Source of the DNA: Yersinia massiliensis CCUG 53443
Lineage (GTDB): Bacteria > Pseudomonadota > Gammaproteobacteria > Enterobacterales > Enterobacteriaceae
Assembly: GCF_000312485.1 (NCBI RefSeq)
Contig: NZ_HE997644.1
Location: 604,492-668,491 of the forward strand
Length of the DNA stretch: 64,000 nucleotides
Reading direction: 5' to 3'
The notes under the pieces were generated by a model, which had not been told where the DNA came from, did not search any database, and worked only from the letters and a program-made list of their open reading frames with translations. This document shows, piece after piece, positions 42,398 through 50,864 of the stretch; the first letter of the stretch is position 1, and each line of letters starts with the position of its first letter. The translations under genes and the position numbers were made by a program.

Positions 42398-43444
42398 ATG
42401 AGTTGTAAGATGACTAAGAACGTCAATACACTATTACTTGAAACTGAGCCGTTCGAACCAGAAGGTGGCGGGATAAGTGGCTTTGGCATTGAATATCTTA
42501 TTTTAAACTACAATGAGCTAGCGGAATTACCTTTCGAAGATATTTCATCTTGCCTGAAAGAATTCATAATGAATGAATTTATCATAAAAAGTGCAGATGG
42601 AAATAGCTACAGCGTTACGAGAAAAGGGAAAATAGCTCGAATAATTCATCTGGCAGAAAAGAAAAAGCTTCAACCAGCCCTTAAAGAACAATACAACCAC
42701 AATCCAGAGGATCTAATCCTTGCTTTACTCGCAAGTATTAAAATTGATGAATGGAGCCAGTCAAGCTTTACTGCCACAGGAATAGGTATCTACCTACATC
42801 AGCATACAACCGAAAGCATTAACGACGCCATAACCATATTGTCAAGTAAAAACCTCATGGCAACTGAAGCACCTTTTCGTAATGACCGTTTCAGAATTAC
42901 TGCGTTAGGTTTACAACATTACCTTTCCACTGTAAGACAAATATTAGGCTTAGATTCCAATACAGGGATACTCACCCCTGTAGCTGAAAAATATACCAAT
43001 GATAAGATCATGAATCTGCCTAACTTAAACGACCACATAAAAGAAAACCTTAATAGTCGATGGTCAGAAACAGAGAAATGCGCCCTTTCTGAGGCCTGGC
43101 TTGCAAGTGTGATAATGCTCGGCAGTCTATTAGAAGGTGTGCTACTCGCAGTGTTAGAAGCCTCCGGAAAGAAAGCTCTGAATGCAACATCAGCCCCTAA
43201 AAACAGAAATAGTGGTAATGTTAAATCTATTGATACATGGACACTACAAGACTACATAAAAGTTGCCATCGAGCTAAAGCTAATCCCTTCCAGCATAGAA
43301 AAGCACATCCATGAACTACGTGATACTCGCAACCTTGTTCATCCAAACAAACAGCTACGCGATAACATCATAGCCGATGAATCATTGTATCGAATATCCA
43401 GAGAAGTGACAGAAACTGTGATAGACGCATTGCAGCGACAATAA
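42398..43444 (+). CDS. Unknown protein with HEPN-like C-terminus
   Basis: Not recognised. The open frame begins at 42236, but its first 54 residues lack protein-like character, so I place the start at ATG 42398 (348 aa); neither has a clear ribosome-binding site. The N-terminal half looks like paired winged-helix regions; the C-terminal half (about 215-348) is helical and ends in RDTRNLVHP, an R...RNxxH arrangement (R311, H315) seen in HEPN-type RNases and HEPN-like helical bundles. Island cargo; AT-rich compared with the core genes. The HEPN reading is inference. Confidence 0.5.
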   Translation: MSCKMTKNVNTLLLETEPFEPEGGGISGFGIEYLILNYNELAELPFEDISSCLKEFIMNEFIIKSADGNSYSVTRKGKIARIIHLAEKKKLQPALKEQYNHNPEDLILALLASIKIDEWSQSSFTATGIGIYLHQHTTESINDAITILSSKNLMATEAPFRNDRFRITALGLQHYLSTVRQILGLDSNTGILTPVAEKYTNDKIMNLPNLNDHIKENLNSRWSETEKCALSEAWLASVIMLGSLLEGVLLAVLEASGKKALNATSAPKNRNSGNVKSIDTWTLQDYIKVAIELKLIPSSIEKHIHELRDTRNLVHPNKQLRDNIIADESLYRISREVTETVIDALQRQ

Positions 43445-44499
43445 GCACAATTTTGGATCTGACCAAACACCACAGAAATTGACGCCAGCTGTTCACACTT
43501 AGCTGGCCCAGCTGGCCTTCAGTCAGCCCATACCAGAAGCATGCATTGCACATTCCAGAGCATATTACTCCGCGAGAAACCAGGGAGGTTTTCATAGTCG
43601 CCACTCTCAGTTTCTCACTCCCATAATGAAACTGGAGTAATGTTCTTAGAAAATAAAGTGATGTAAATTACCCAATACTAATACAGATATTCACCCCGTC
43701 ATCTCCCCGCATACCCCCCGTCTTTTACCCGCCCAAAATCACCTAGCTTTCCTTATGCACCAACACTTTCACTGCCCCTCCCCCGTTTTCCCGTTCGATT
43801 TTCAATGGGTGGTACTGAGAATTTACCGCCGAACACAGCACTTATCTTTACCCTATCATCTGGTTGCTTTCAAAAAGTGAAAGTAAATCCGTCCTAAATA
43901 AACACCATAAGCTAATTGTTAATAACAGACTATACTGAGAGAGCATCCTTTTCATATTGCACCATGACTAAACTTGATAGTTTATTAACTGTGATTAGTA
44001 TTATTGAAGCAGGTAAATGTGGAAATTCATCATTGATTAAATCATCTTAAAGAAATTTAATTGATCATAAAAAATCACAGCTCATAACTAAATCATACTC
44101 GCATCGCTCAAACATTAATGCCCATTGACAAAATGAAACCACATACAGATTCATTTATATATTATTCATATGGGTTGTTTATTATCTAATAAGTTTACCC
44201 TCTTCACTGAAGAATCAATAGTAAACAGTCCACCATTGCATTTTATTCAGTGCCCGCCCCAGTGCATTATAACGGGGAAACGGGAAATACTTTGCCAGGC
44301 CGTTATGACACAACGCTTTTTCACCTCCCGTTTTCAGAAATTCCACCGGGTAAGTTGCGGGAAGACCAGAGACAGACCGGAGAATTCTGGCGCTAACATT
44401 CACTCCATCAATAACCGTCATTGCCAAATCATAGTAATGATGCCTTTTTTGCCCAACGCACATAACACACTGAGGCACGGGACTCTTCCGGCGGGGCGT
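43445..44499. other. Degraded island sequence
   Basis: No complete gene. There are small pieces: a minus-strand 32-codon ORF (43743-43841, GTG start, ending KVLVHKES); a plus-strand 28-codon ORF at 43964-44050; and a minus-strand 87-codon ORF (44215-44478) with protein-like sequence (VSARILRSVSGLPATYP) whose family I cannot name. The last lies directly downstream of the broken WYL-regulator gene, so this is probably decayed island backbone. Confidence 0.5.
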
Positions 44500-44940
44500 T
44501 CAGTCATCGCTGTTATAGGTAAACGCAATCTTCTGGGATGCCTGAATCGCCCCGGAAATAGCATTCAGGGTGGACATGAAAGCACCGCAATTCTCATAGG
44601 GGCGTTGCTTGATCAGGAAGGGATTGTTTTCTGTACCCCCCAGCAGTACGTTCAGTAGCCGATCTTCCCAGCGTGGGAACAGCCCTTCGATACCGAGAAT
44701 GCGGGTAAAACGGCACAAATCCGTGTTGCTGCGTTGTCCCAGAATCCCTTTAGGCAGGCGGTACTGCTTTCCCTGTCGATGCAGATTCAGATAAGCAAGG
44801 CGCTCAGTCAGATCACGCCGTATTGTTTTTTCGCAGACGTTAAATTCGTCAGCAAGCCCTCTCACGGTAAGTGACTCACCATTGTTGAGGCGTGTCAGTA
44901 TCAGTCCAAGTCGGTATTCAAGTTTATCGTGTCGGTCCAT
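44500..44940 (-). pseudogene. Truncated HTH/WYL-type regulator
   Basis: The frame from ATG 44940 ([10 protein letters not shown]) encodes a DeoR-like helix-turn-helix ([20 protein letters not shown]), the linker and the start of an effector domain, then stops after about 146 aa at the point where the WYL domain begins (IAFTYNSDD). Regulators of this kind are about 300 aa. They are common in phage and defence islands of Enterobacteria. I read it as a 3'-truncated gene, possibly still producing the DNA-binding part. Confidence 0.6.
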
Positions 44941-45249
44941 TCCGGCATCCGGGTTGCTGAAGCAGGAATGGATTATCAACAGAGGAGCGGACAGGATGAG
45001 TCCGTGTATAACAAATGCGCATAGAAACAAAATACATTGCAAAACAATTGCTTATCATGAAATTTAAAATTGGACTCAACCTGTACTTATTAACGCACTA
45101 TATAAAGCAGGGAGATGTATGCCTGCGGGACGATTAAAATGGTAGTTGCAAAAGGGCTGTAAGGATTGCAGTGATAACCCCCACATAGGGAATGAAGACT
45201 AAGTTCAAAATATGGCATATTAGGAGGGTAAAAAGACGGGAAAAATAAT

Positions 45250-46695
45250 ATGAAAAATAATATGAAAAATAAATCTAATATCAGAATTCGCGAACTAACG
45301 GAAAAAAAGCAACGTGTGATGACTGAGACTATGAAGGCCGTTGCTATGCCCAACATCAGCGAATCATTGCGTTCTAGTCTGACATCGCATAGTGCAATAA
45401 CCGAGGCTATGAAGGCTGTTGCTATGCCCAACATCAGCGAATCATTGCGTTCTAGTCTGACATCGCATAGTGCAATGACCGAGGCTATGAAAGCTGTTGC
45501 TATGCCCAACATCAGCGAATCATTGCGTTCTAGTCTGACATCGTATAGTGCGATAACCGAAGCCATGAAGGCTGTCGCTATGCCCAGTATCAGCGAATCT
45601 CTGAGTTCTGCTCTAACATCACATAGTGCGATAACCGAAGCTATGAAGGCTATTGCTATTCCGAGTATAAGTGAATCACTACGCGCTAATATGGCACAAC
45701 ACAGTGCGATAACTGAGGCCATGAAAGCGGTTGCTATGCCCAGTATCAACGAATCCCTTCGTTATGCACTTGAGTTACAACGAAATACGATTGCAGATGC
45801 AATGAGTGCTGTTGCTATACCAAGCATCAGTACCATGCTAAGTTCAGCATTAGAATCACAGAATGTGAATATAACTGATGTGTTAAAAATAAGGAAAAGT
45901 ACATCATTTTTAGATGGTAACTTATTCAGCACTATCGTCGATTCTGGTCTTGGAAAAATGGCTAAAGCCATTGCTGACACATCAAATTCGTCAAACAACC
46001 ATAGTTTGTTAAGTTGGAAACTTAACTCTACCATGGAAGAAATGGCTAGAAAAGTAGTAACTTTCTCAAGCTATAACCCACCAAACAAGACGCTTATAGA
46101 TAATTCTTTCCTAACAGCCGCATTAGCTTGGAGTAATTCACCTGTTGGCAAGGAAATGGCGAGCATTATTAATATTCAGAATGTGGATGATTCTGTAATT
46201 GGTGATGCGTTAGAATTAAGCGAAGTTGTTACCTCCCATTCTTCGAGAATAAGTAATAAAAAAACTATCTTTGAACAATTCCATGCGCTCCCTCCATTTA
46301 TTCAACAAATAATCACATGGATTCTTTGTGAAGTTTTATTAAGTATCGTAGCTGATGCTGGCAAGGAATATATCTTAATTGCAATTAATAAAACAGAAAG
46401 CTATGTGTCCTCTCTTTTAAATGAGCATCCTATCACCCAAAAAGAGATAATATCATCCAACCCAGATATTAACTGGAAAGAACTAAATAAGTTTCGACTA
46501 ATCACCGCTGACAACGTAAATATAAGGACTAAACCATCGATGAGCGCCGATGTGATTGAGACTTTAAATAAAAATACAGCAATTGCAGTAATTGACTCTA
46601 CGAATAGACAATGGTTGTATATTCAAGTCATATTTCATGGTGAAAAAATGTTCGGATGGGTGAATAGAAGTTATACCAAGAGGTTAGGTCTATAG
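45250..46695 (+). CDS. 26-residue-repeat protein with C-terminal SH3-like domain
   Basis: A 481-aa protein not matched to a named family. Residues about 20-200 are seven tandem copies of a 26-residue unit of the form TEAMKAVAMPSISESLRSSL plus a short TSHSAI tail; the first copies are almost identical in DNA, the last two more diverged. A hydrophobic segment lies at about 350-375 (FIQQIITWILCEVLLSIVAD). The C-terminus (about 415-475) is an SH3_3-like fold: VNIRTKPSMSADVIETL, then GWVNRSYTKRL. Located between the WYL fragment and the RloC-like gene. The repeats predict an amphipathic helical array. A long opposite-strand frame is a by-product of the repeats. Confidence 0.75.
   Translation: MKNNMKNKSNIRIRELTEKKQRVMTETMKAVAMPNISESLRSSLTSHSAITEAMKAVAMPNISESLRSSLTSHSAMTEAMKAVAMPNISESLRSSLTSYSAITEAMKAVAMPSISESLSSALTSHSAITEAMKAIAIPSISESLRANMAQHSAITEAMKAVAMPSINESLRYALELQRNTIADAMSAVAIPSISTMLSSALESQNVNITDVLKIRKSTSFLDGNLFSTIVDSGLGKMAKAIADTSNSSNNHSLLSWKLNSTMEEMARKVVTFSSYNPPNKTLIDNSFLTAALAWSNSPVGKEMASIINIQNVDDSVIGDALELSEVVTSHSSRISNKKTIFEQFHALPPFIQQIITWILCEVLLSIVADAGKEYILIAINKTESYVSSLLNEHPITQKEIISSNPDINWKELNKFRLITADNVNIRTKPSMSADVIETLNKNTAIAVIDSTNRQWLYIQVIFHGEKMFGWVNRSYTKRLGL
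45300..45840 (+). repeat. 78-bp coding tandem repeat, about 7 copies
   Basis: Period 78 bp in the DNA; the first three to four units are nearly identical, which suggests recent amplification by slippage or recombination and possible copy-number variation between strains. Confidence 0.85.
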
Positions 46696-46939
46696 CTCTG
46701 AAAGGAGTGCAGTAAGTAATGTTGACACTGTCAATAATGTAAATCATTACCTATACCACAACCCATCACGTTGATGCGCGACCAGATTGCCATACTGTAC
46801 CAACAAATTTATCGAGATGGAAATAAGGAATCGTGTCATTTTCGAGCGTTTGGCCACAGTTCTACCATTGTGATAACCCTAAGATAGGTATCGTATTTTA
46901 AGGAGTTTTATCTTTAATTGACTACGTAAGGAAAGGGTT

Positions 46940-47260
46940 ATGCACAACCAGCATGATGTGTTCATAGACGCTATACATACCAAAAAGAAACTAAGAATAC
47001 GATTCTACTCTGAAGACGATGGGCGTTACATTGAAAGAGTATGTGCACCAATGGATCACGCTGCTGGAACTAGAATCAAAGATGGGATCCCACGATATTG
47101 GGTTTGGGATTTTGAGAGCGATAAAACTAATCATACCCTCCCTTTAAGGGAAGAACGTATCGAGTACATGATTGATACAGGCGATCATTTTGAACCTAGC
47201 TCCTTTGTTTCATGGCGTCCAGCATGGGTAATTGATAGGGATTGGGGCCAGTACAGCTGA
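46940..47260 (+). CDS. Small stand-alone WYL-like protein
   Basis: 106 aa, not firmly recognised. The pattern AIHTKKKLRIRFYSEDDG, ERVCAPMDH, YWVWDFES and LREERIEYM resembles a minimal WYL/Sm-fold domain without a DNA-binding part. AAGGAAAGGGTT precedes the ATG. It sits directly before the RloC-like gene, 232 nt upstream on the same strand, so a regulatory or accessory role for the defence genes is possible. The WYL reading is inference. Confidence 0.6.
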   Translation: MHNQHDVFIDAIHTKKKLRIRFYSEDDGRYIERVCAPMDHAAGTRIKDGIPRYWVWDFESDKTNHTLPLREERIEYMIDTGDHFEPSSFVSWRPAWVIDRDWGQYS

Positions 47261-47498
47261 GTTCTATTGGCTACATCAAGTTTATCTTGCAGCCGCTATT
47301 TAGCGGCTTTATACCCTAACTCTGTCGATGAACGTTTGAAAGGGATCTTTAGATGGGTGTTGAATTCCGCTTCATATATAAGAATTCCTTTCTTATATCA
47401 ATAACCTATTCACTCCTTCCTTAAGCACAGAGTAAACTAGCTAACGATCTGTTTCACTTGCAAATCGGCAGCCAATAGCCAGCGCTAAGGGAGTGTTC

Positions 47499-49895
47499 AT
47501 GTTCAGTCAGGTTGACATCGATAGTTTCGGTAGTTTTGCGGGCCTCAGTTGGAGAAAGAGCCTTAAGGATGCAGGTAACAACGTACAGAATTTCAAGAGG
47601 CTCAACATCCTCTACGGACGGAACTACTCTGGTAAAACTACACTCTCGCGGATTTTCCGCGCTTTGGAAACGGGGCGCATTCCACATAACTACGTGGATC
47701 CAAATTTCACTATTCGTGGTGACAAAGGTGATGTGACACAGGTAGGCCTTGCCGGTCATGGCTATGATGTTCGGGTCTACAATCGGGACTTTGTGAGCGA
47801 TAACTTAAGCTTTTTGGTCAATCAAACCGACGGAGAGATCAAGACGTTTGCTATCGTTGGTGAAAAGAATAAAGAGATCGAAGATGCCATTATCGCAATC
47901 CAAACTAAGCTAGGCAGTGTTGAGTCGAAGGCAGGCCTCCGACATGAACTTGAAGCTAAAAAGAAAGAACGAGATCGAACGAAAGGCAATCATAAAACTG
48001 CGTCTGATGCTCTGGAAGGCAAACTTCGTTCTCATGCCAACAGTAAGATTAAGCAGAACCGTATCTACGGCCCTGCTGTTTACAATATAGACAGCATCAA
48101 AAGAGACATTGACTCAGTCAAAAAACCTAGCTTCATACCGCTGACAACCGAAGAACAAGCATCCAAGGTCAACCTATTGAAGCAAGAAGCCTTACCTGAT
48201 ATTGCTGATACCGTATCGATAAGCCTCAACATTGAGTCAATAAAAGAGGTGGCTGAAGAACTCCTTTCAAGATCGATCAAGCCAACTACGGCGATTCAGG
48301 AACTGTTGAATGAGGCGGCTCTTCAAACGTGGGTGAAGCAAGGCATACCTCTACATAAAGATAAGCGGGACACTTGCGCCTTCTGTCGTCAGAACCTTCC
48401 TCATGACATCTGGCAGGTATTAGACTCTCACTTCAGTAAGGAATCCTCGGATCTGGAGTCGTGTATCGATTCATGCCTGACTTCCATCGCCAGCGAAATC
48501 CAAGCCATTCCTAACTTCTTGACTTTGACTAGTGATAAGTTCTATGCAGAAGAAAAAATCTTATTTGAAGCCAGCAAGAGAGAACTTGCTGAATACCTGA
48601 AAAGCTACATGCAGGATATCAAAACTCTGAAGGCTGCATTGGATAAGAGAAAGAATACCATTTTTCAGCAGGTTGCCATACCTGTCTACATTCACGATTC
48701 AAATGCAATTCAGCGATGCGTAGGCGACATCAATAATCTGATCAGTAGAAACAACAGCCGTACAAGTTCACTAGAAAAAGATAAAAATACTGCTCGCGAA
48801 TCTCTTCGACTTACCGATGTGGCTTCCTTTATCGGAGACATTACCTACGATACTGAGTTGACCCGTGTTGCCCGTCTCAAAACAGATGCTGACACTGCCA
48901 ACACTGCATTTACCGAGGCAGAGGTCGAAATTATCAAACAAGAAGCCGAAGTGACCCGCTTACAGGGCCAACAGAAGGATGAACGCAAGGGCGCGAAGCG
49001 AGTAAATGACCTGCTCAGTCACTTCTTTGGTCACGATGGCATCAAACTTGAAGCCAAAGGCAATGTTGAGCAGACGTCGGTTAAGTTTGAAGTTACAAGA
49101 GATGGTGAATCAGCCTACAACTTGAGCGAAGGCGAATGCAGTCTGATTGCTTTCTGCTACTTCATAGCCAAGCTGGAAGAGCCAGACAGCAAAAGTAAGG
49201 ATCTGATCATTTATATAGATGACCCAATTTCCAGCCTGGACGGGAATCACATCTTCTTCATGTTCAGCTTGATTGAAAGCCTGATTGCTAAACCCATCAA
49301 GAATGCAGATGGAACAAACAGCTATCGCTACAAACAGCTTTTTATATCCACCCACAACCTAGATTTCTTGAAGTATCTAAAGAAAATATCACTTCCGAAT
49401 GAGAAGAATCACGGCGGATGCCAACATTTCATCGTGGAGAGAAACGGAGGGGCAAGTCAGATTTCCCTGATGCCTTCGTATCTGCGAGACTACATCACAG
49501 AATTCAACTACCTGTTTCATCAGATCTACAAGTGCCGTATTCAAGGTGGAGCGAATGAAACTCATGAACCATTTTATGGATTTGGTAACAACCTCCGTAA
49601 GTTCCTTGAGGCATTTTTATTCTTTAAGTTCCCCCACCAAGATGACAAGAACGATGCCTTTGAACGGATCAAGAAATTCTTTGGCGATGAGGATCCGACT
49701 GCGATAGCTCTTGTGAATAGACTTAACAACGAGTTTTCACATCTCGAATCGATCCCTGATCGTGGATTCAGACCTGTGGAGATTCCAGAAATTTCCAAGG
49801 TGGCTAACTACGTATTGGACAAGATTTATGCAGCCGATCCGCATCAATACAATGCGCTGTTGAAGAGCATAGGTGAACCACCAAGAGCACAATAG
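47499..49895 (+). CDS. RloC/PrrC-like ATPase, candidate anticodon nuclease
   Basis: A 798-aa AAA_13/ABC-type ATPase. Walker A GRNYSGKTT (40-48), long coiled coil (about 120-500) interrupted by a CAFC zinc-hook motif (C293, C296) as in Rad50 and RloC, ABC signature LSEGE (542-546), Walker B LIIYIDD with following Asp (570-575) and H-loop H619. After the ATPase comes a C-terminal domain with R700-x3-E704 and H748, matching in order the Arg-Glu-His triad of PrrC/RloC anticodon nucleases. Start ATG 47499 has AAGGGAG upstream; a GTG two codons earlier is possible. RloC cleaves tRNA in response to phage or DNA damage in characterised cases; here that is inference. Confidence 0.75.
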   Translation: MFSQVDIDSFGSFAGLSWRKSLKDAGNNVQNFKRLNILYGRNYSGKTTLSRIFRALETGRIPHNYVDPNFTIRGDKGDVTQVGLAGHGYDVRVYNRDFVSDNLSFLVNQTDGEIKTFAIVGEKNKEIEDAIIAIQTKLGSVESKAGLRHELEAKKKERDRTKGNHKTASDALEGKLRSHANSKIKQNRIYGPAVYNIDSIKRDIDSVKKPSFIPLTTEEQASKVNLLKQEALPDIADTVSISLNIESIKEVAEELLSRSIKPTTAIQELLNEAALQTWVKQGIPLHKDKRDTCAFCRQNLPHDIWQVLDSHFSKESSDLESCIDSCLTSIASEIQAIPNFLTLTSDKFYAEEKILFEASKRELAEYLKSYMQDIKTLKAALDKRKNTIFQQVAIPVYIHDSNAIQRCVGDINNLISRNNSRTSSLEKDKNTARESLRLTDVASFIGDITYDTELTRVARLKTDADTANTAFTEAEVEIIKQEAEVTRLQGQQKDERKGAKRVNDLLSHFFGHDGIKLEAKGNVEQTSVKFEVTRDGESAYNLSEGECSLIAFCYFIAKLEEPDSKSKDLIIYIDDPISSLDGNHIFFMFSLIESLIAKPIKNADGTNSYRYKQLFISTHNLDFLKYLKKISLPNEKNHGGCQHFIVERNGGASQISLMPSYLRDYITEFNYLFHQIYKCRIQGGANETHEPFYGFGNNLRKFLEAFLFFKFPHQDDKNDAFERIKKFFGDEDPTAIALVNRLNNEFSHLESIPDRGFRPVEIPEISKVANYVLDKIYAADPHQYNALLKSIGEPPRAQ

Positions 49896-50075
49896 GAAAA
49901 GGGGCGTTAAGCGGTTTTGTTGCTGTGCGCGAAGCACTATTCAGATCTGGGAATGCGCCTCTCAAGTAATCTGGAGGAGCACTGACTGATGTATGAACAT
50001 CAGGATTTTCAAAAATGTGTGGAACTAAAACGGGTACGCTCGCAATTATAGTAAACACTTAGACGATAAAAAATT

Positions 50076-50864
50076 ATGCCAATTTTACTTTCAGACGTTG
50101 TAGAAAAAGGCTCTTGGTTTGGAGCAACCTGGACAATTGACAATGAAGATGAACTGGCTAACTTGATAGCTCGGGTTGCAATTGGACAGTCACGGATTGT
50201 AGAACGTGTTTTGGGCGAAATTGATACTCTACCTATTGGTTTTCCAAAAGGAGGTTTTAAGGGGGCCAGAGATTTACTTTCTGTTAAGCCAGGAAATGAT
50301 ACATATCATCGTGACGGATGGGTGTTTCAGGTCATCTCATGGATTGTCGCACATTTATCATATAAAGATGCAAAGATCCGCGCACCTCAAATGATAAAAG
50401 CAGACAAAGGTTTAGATGGTCTACTCATTGAGCTTAATGATAACAAACTTGCTCAAGTAGTAATATGTGAAGATAAAGCGACCGAAAATCCTCGTCAAAA
50501 GATTCAGTCCGCAGTTTGGCCAGAATTTGAGGATTTTGAAACTGGGGCAAGAGATAATGAACTCATAGCTTCTGTCACATCATTACTTGAGCGGTCGAAT
50601 TTTCAGGATCCTGATAGCATAGTAGCCAGTATACTTTGGCAAGACAAACGTGCTTATAGGGTTGCAATTACAGTCGGCAAAACACACTCAACCGCAGCAG
50701 GGCGAAAACGTTTGTTTGAGCACTATGATGAAAAGGTCCAAGGCGATATTGTTAGGCGGCGTGCCGACACTTTGTACTTAGCAGACGTGAGGAGTTGGAT
50801 TGCTTCAATTTCGGATAAAGCTATAGTCGCTATTGATGCGGCGGAGGCAGAAAGCAATGTATGA
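50076..50864 (+). CDS. PD-(D/E)XK-like nuclease, partner of helicase
   Basis: A 262-aa protein. Residues D114 (in GLDGLLIEL) and E132-x-K134 (in VVICEDKAT) fit the PD-(D/E)XK nuclease core, preceded by a helix-rich N-terminal half. It overlaps the helicase gene by 8 nt (ATGTATGA), so the two are translationally coupled. The gene order of small nuclease then SF2 helicase equals Hachiman (hamA-hamB), but I cannot confirm the HamA domain (DUF1837) by eye, and the sequence may be a different nuclease. No strong ribosome-binding site is seen before the ATG. Confidence 0.6.
   Translation: MPILLSDVVEKGSWFGATWTIDNEDELANLIARVAIGQSRIVERVLGEIDTLPIGFPKGGFKGARDLLSVKPGNDTYHRDGWVFQVISWIVAHLSYKDAKIRAPQMIKADKGLDGLLIELNDNKLAQVVICEDKATENPRQKIQSAVWPEFEDFETGARDNELIASVTSLLERSNFQDPDSIVASILWQDKRAYRVAITVGKTHSTAAGRKRLFEHYDEKVQGDIVRRRADTLYLADVRSWIASISDKAIVAIDAAEAESNV

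Noticed and set aside
44170..44658. 162-codon plus-strand ORF
   Set aside because: Opposes the WYL-regulator fragment and the degraded stretch; low protein character and no ribosome-binding site.
45090..45749. 219-codon minus-strand ORF with repeated MLGIATAFIASVIALCDV units
   Set aside because: It is the antisense shadow of the tandem-repeat gene at 45250; the repeats keep the opposite frame open. No start context or family match.
45300..45840. Leucine-rich or pentapeptide repeat protein
   Set aside because: The period is 26 residues with a fixed TEAMKAVAMPSISESL pattern, unlike either family.
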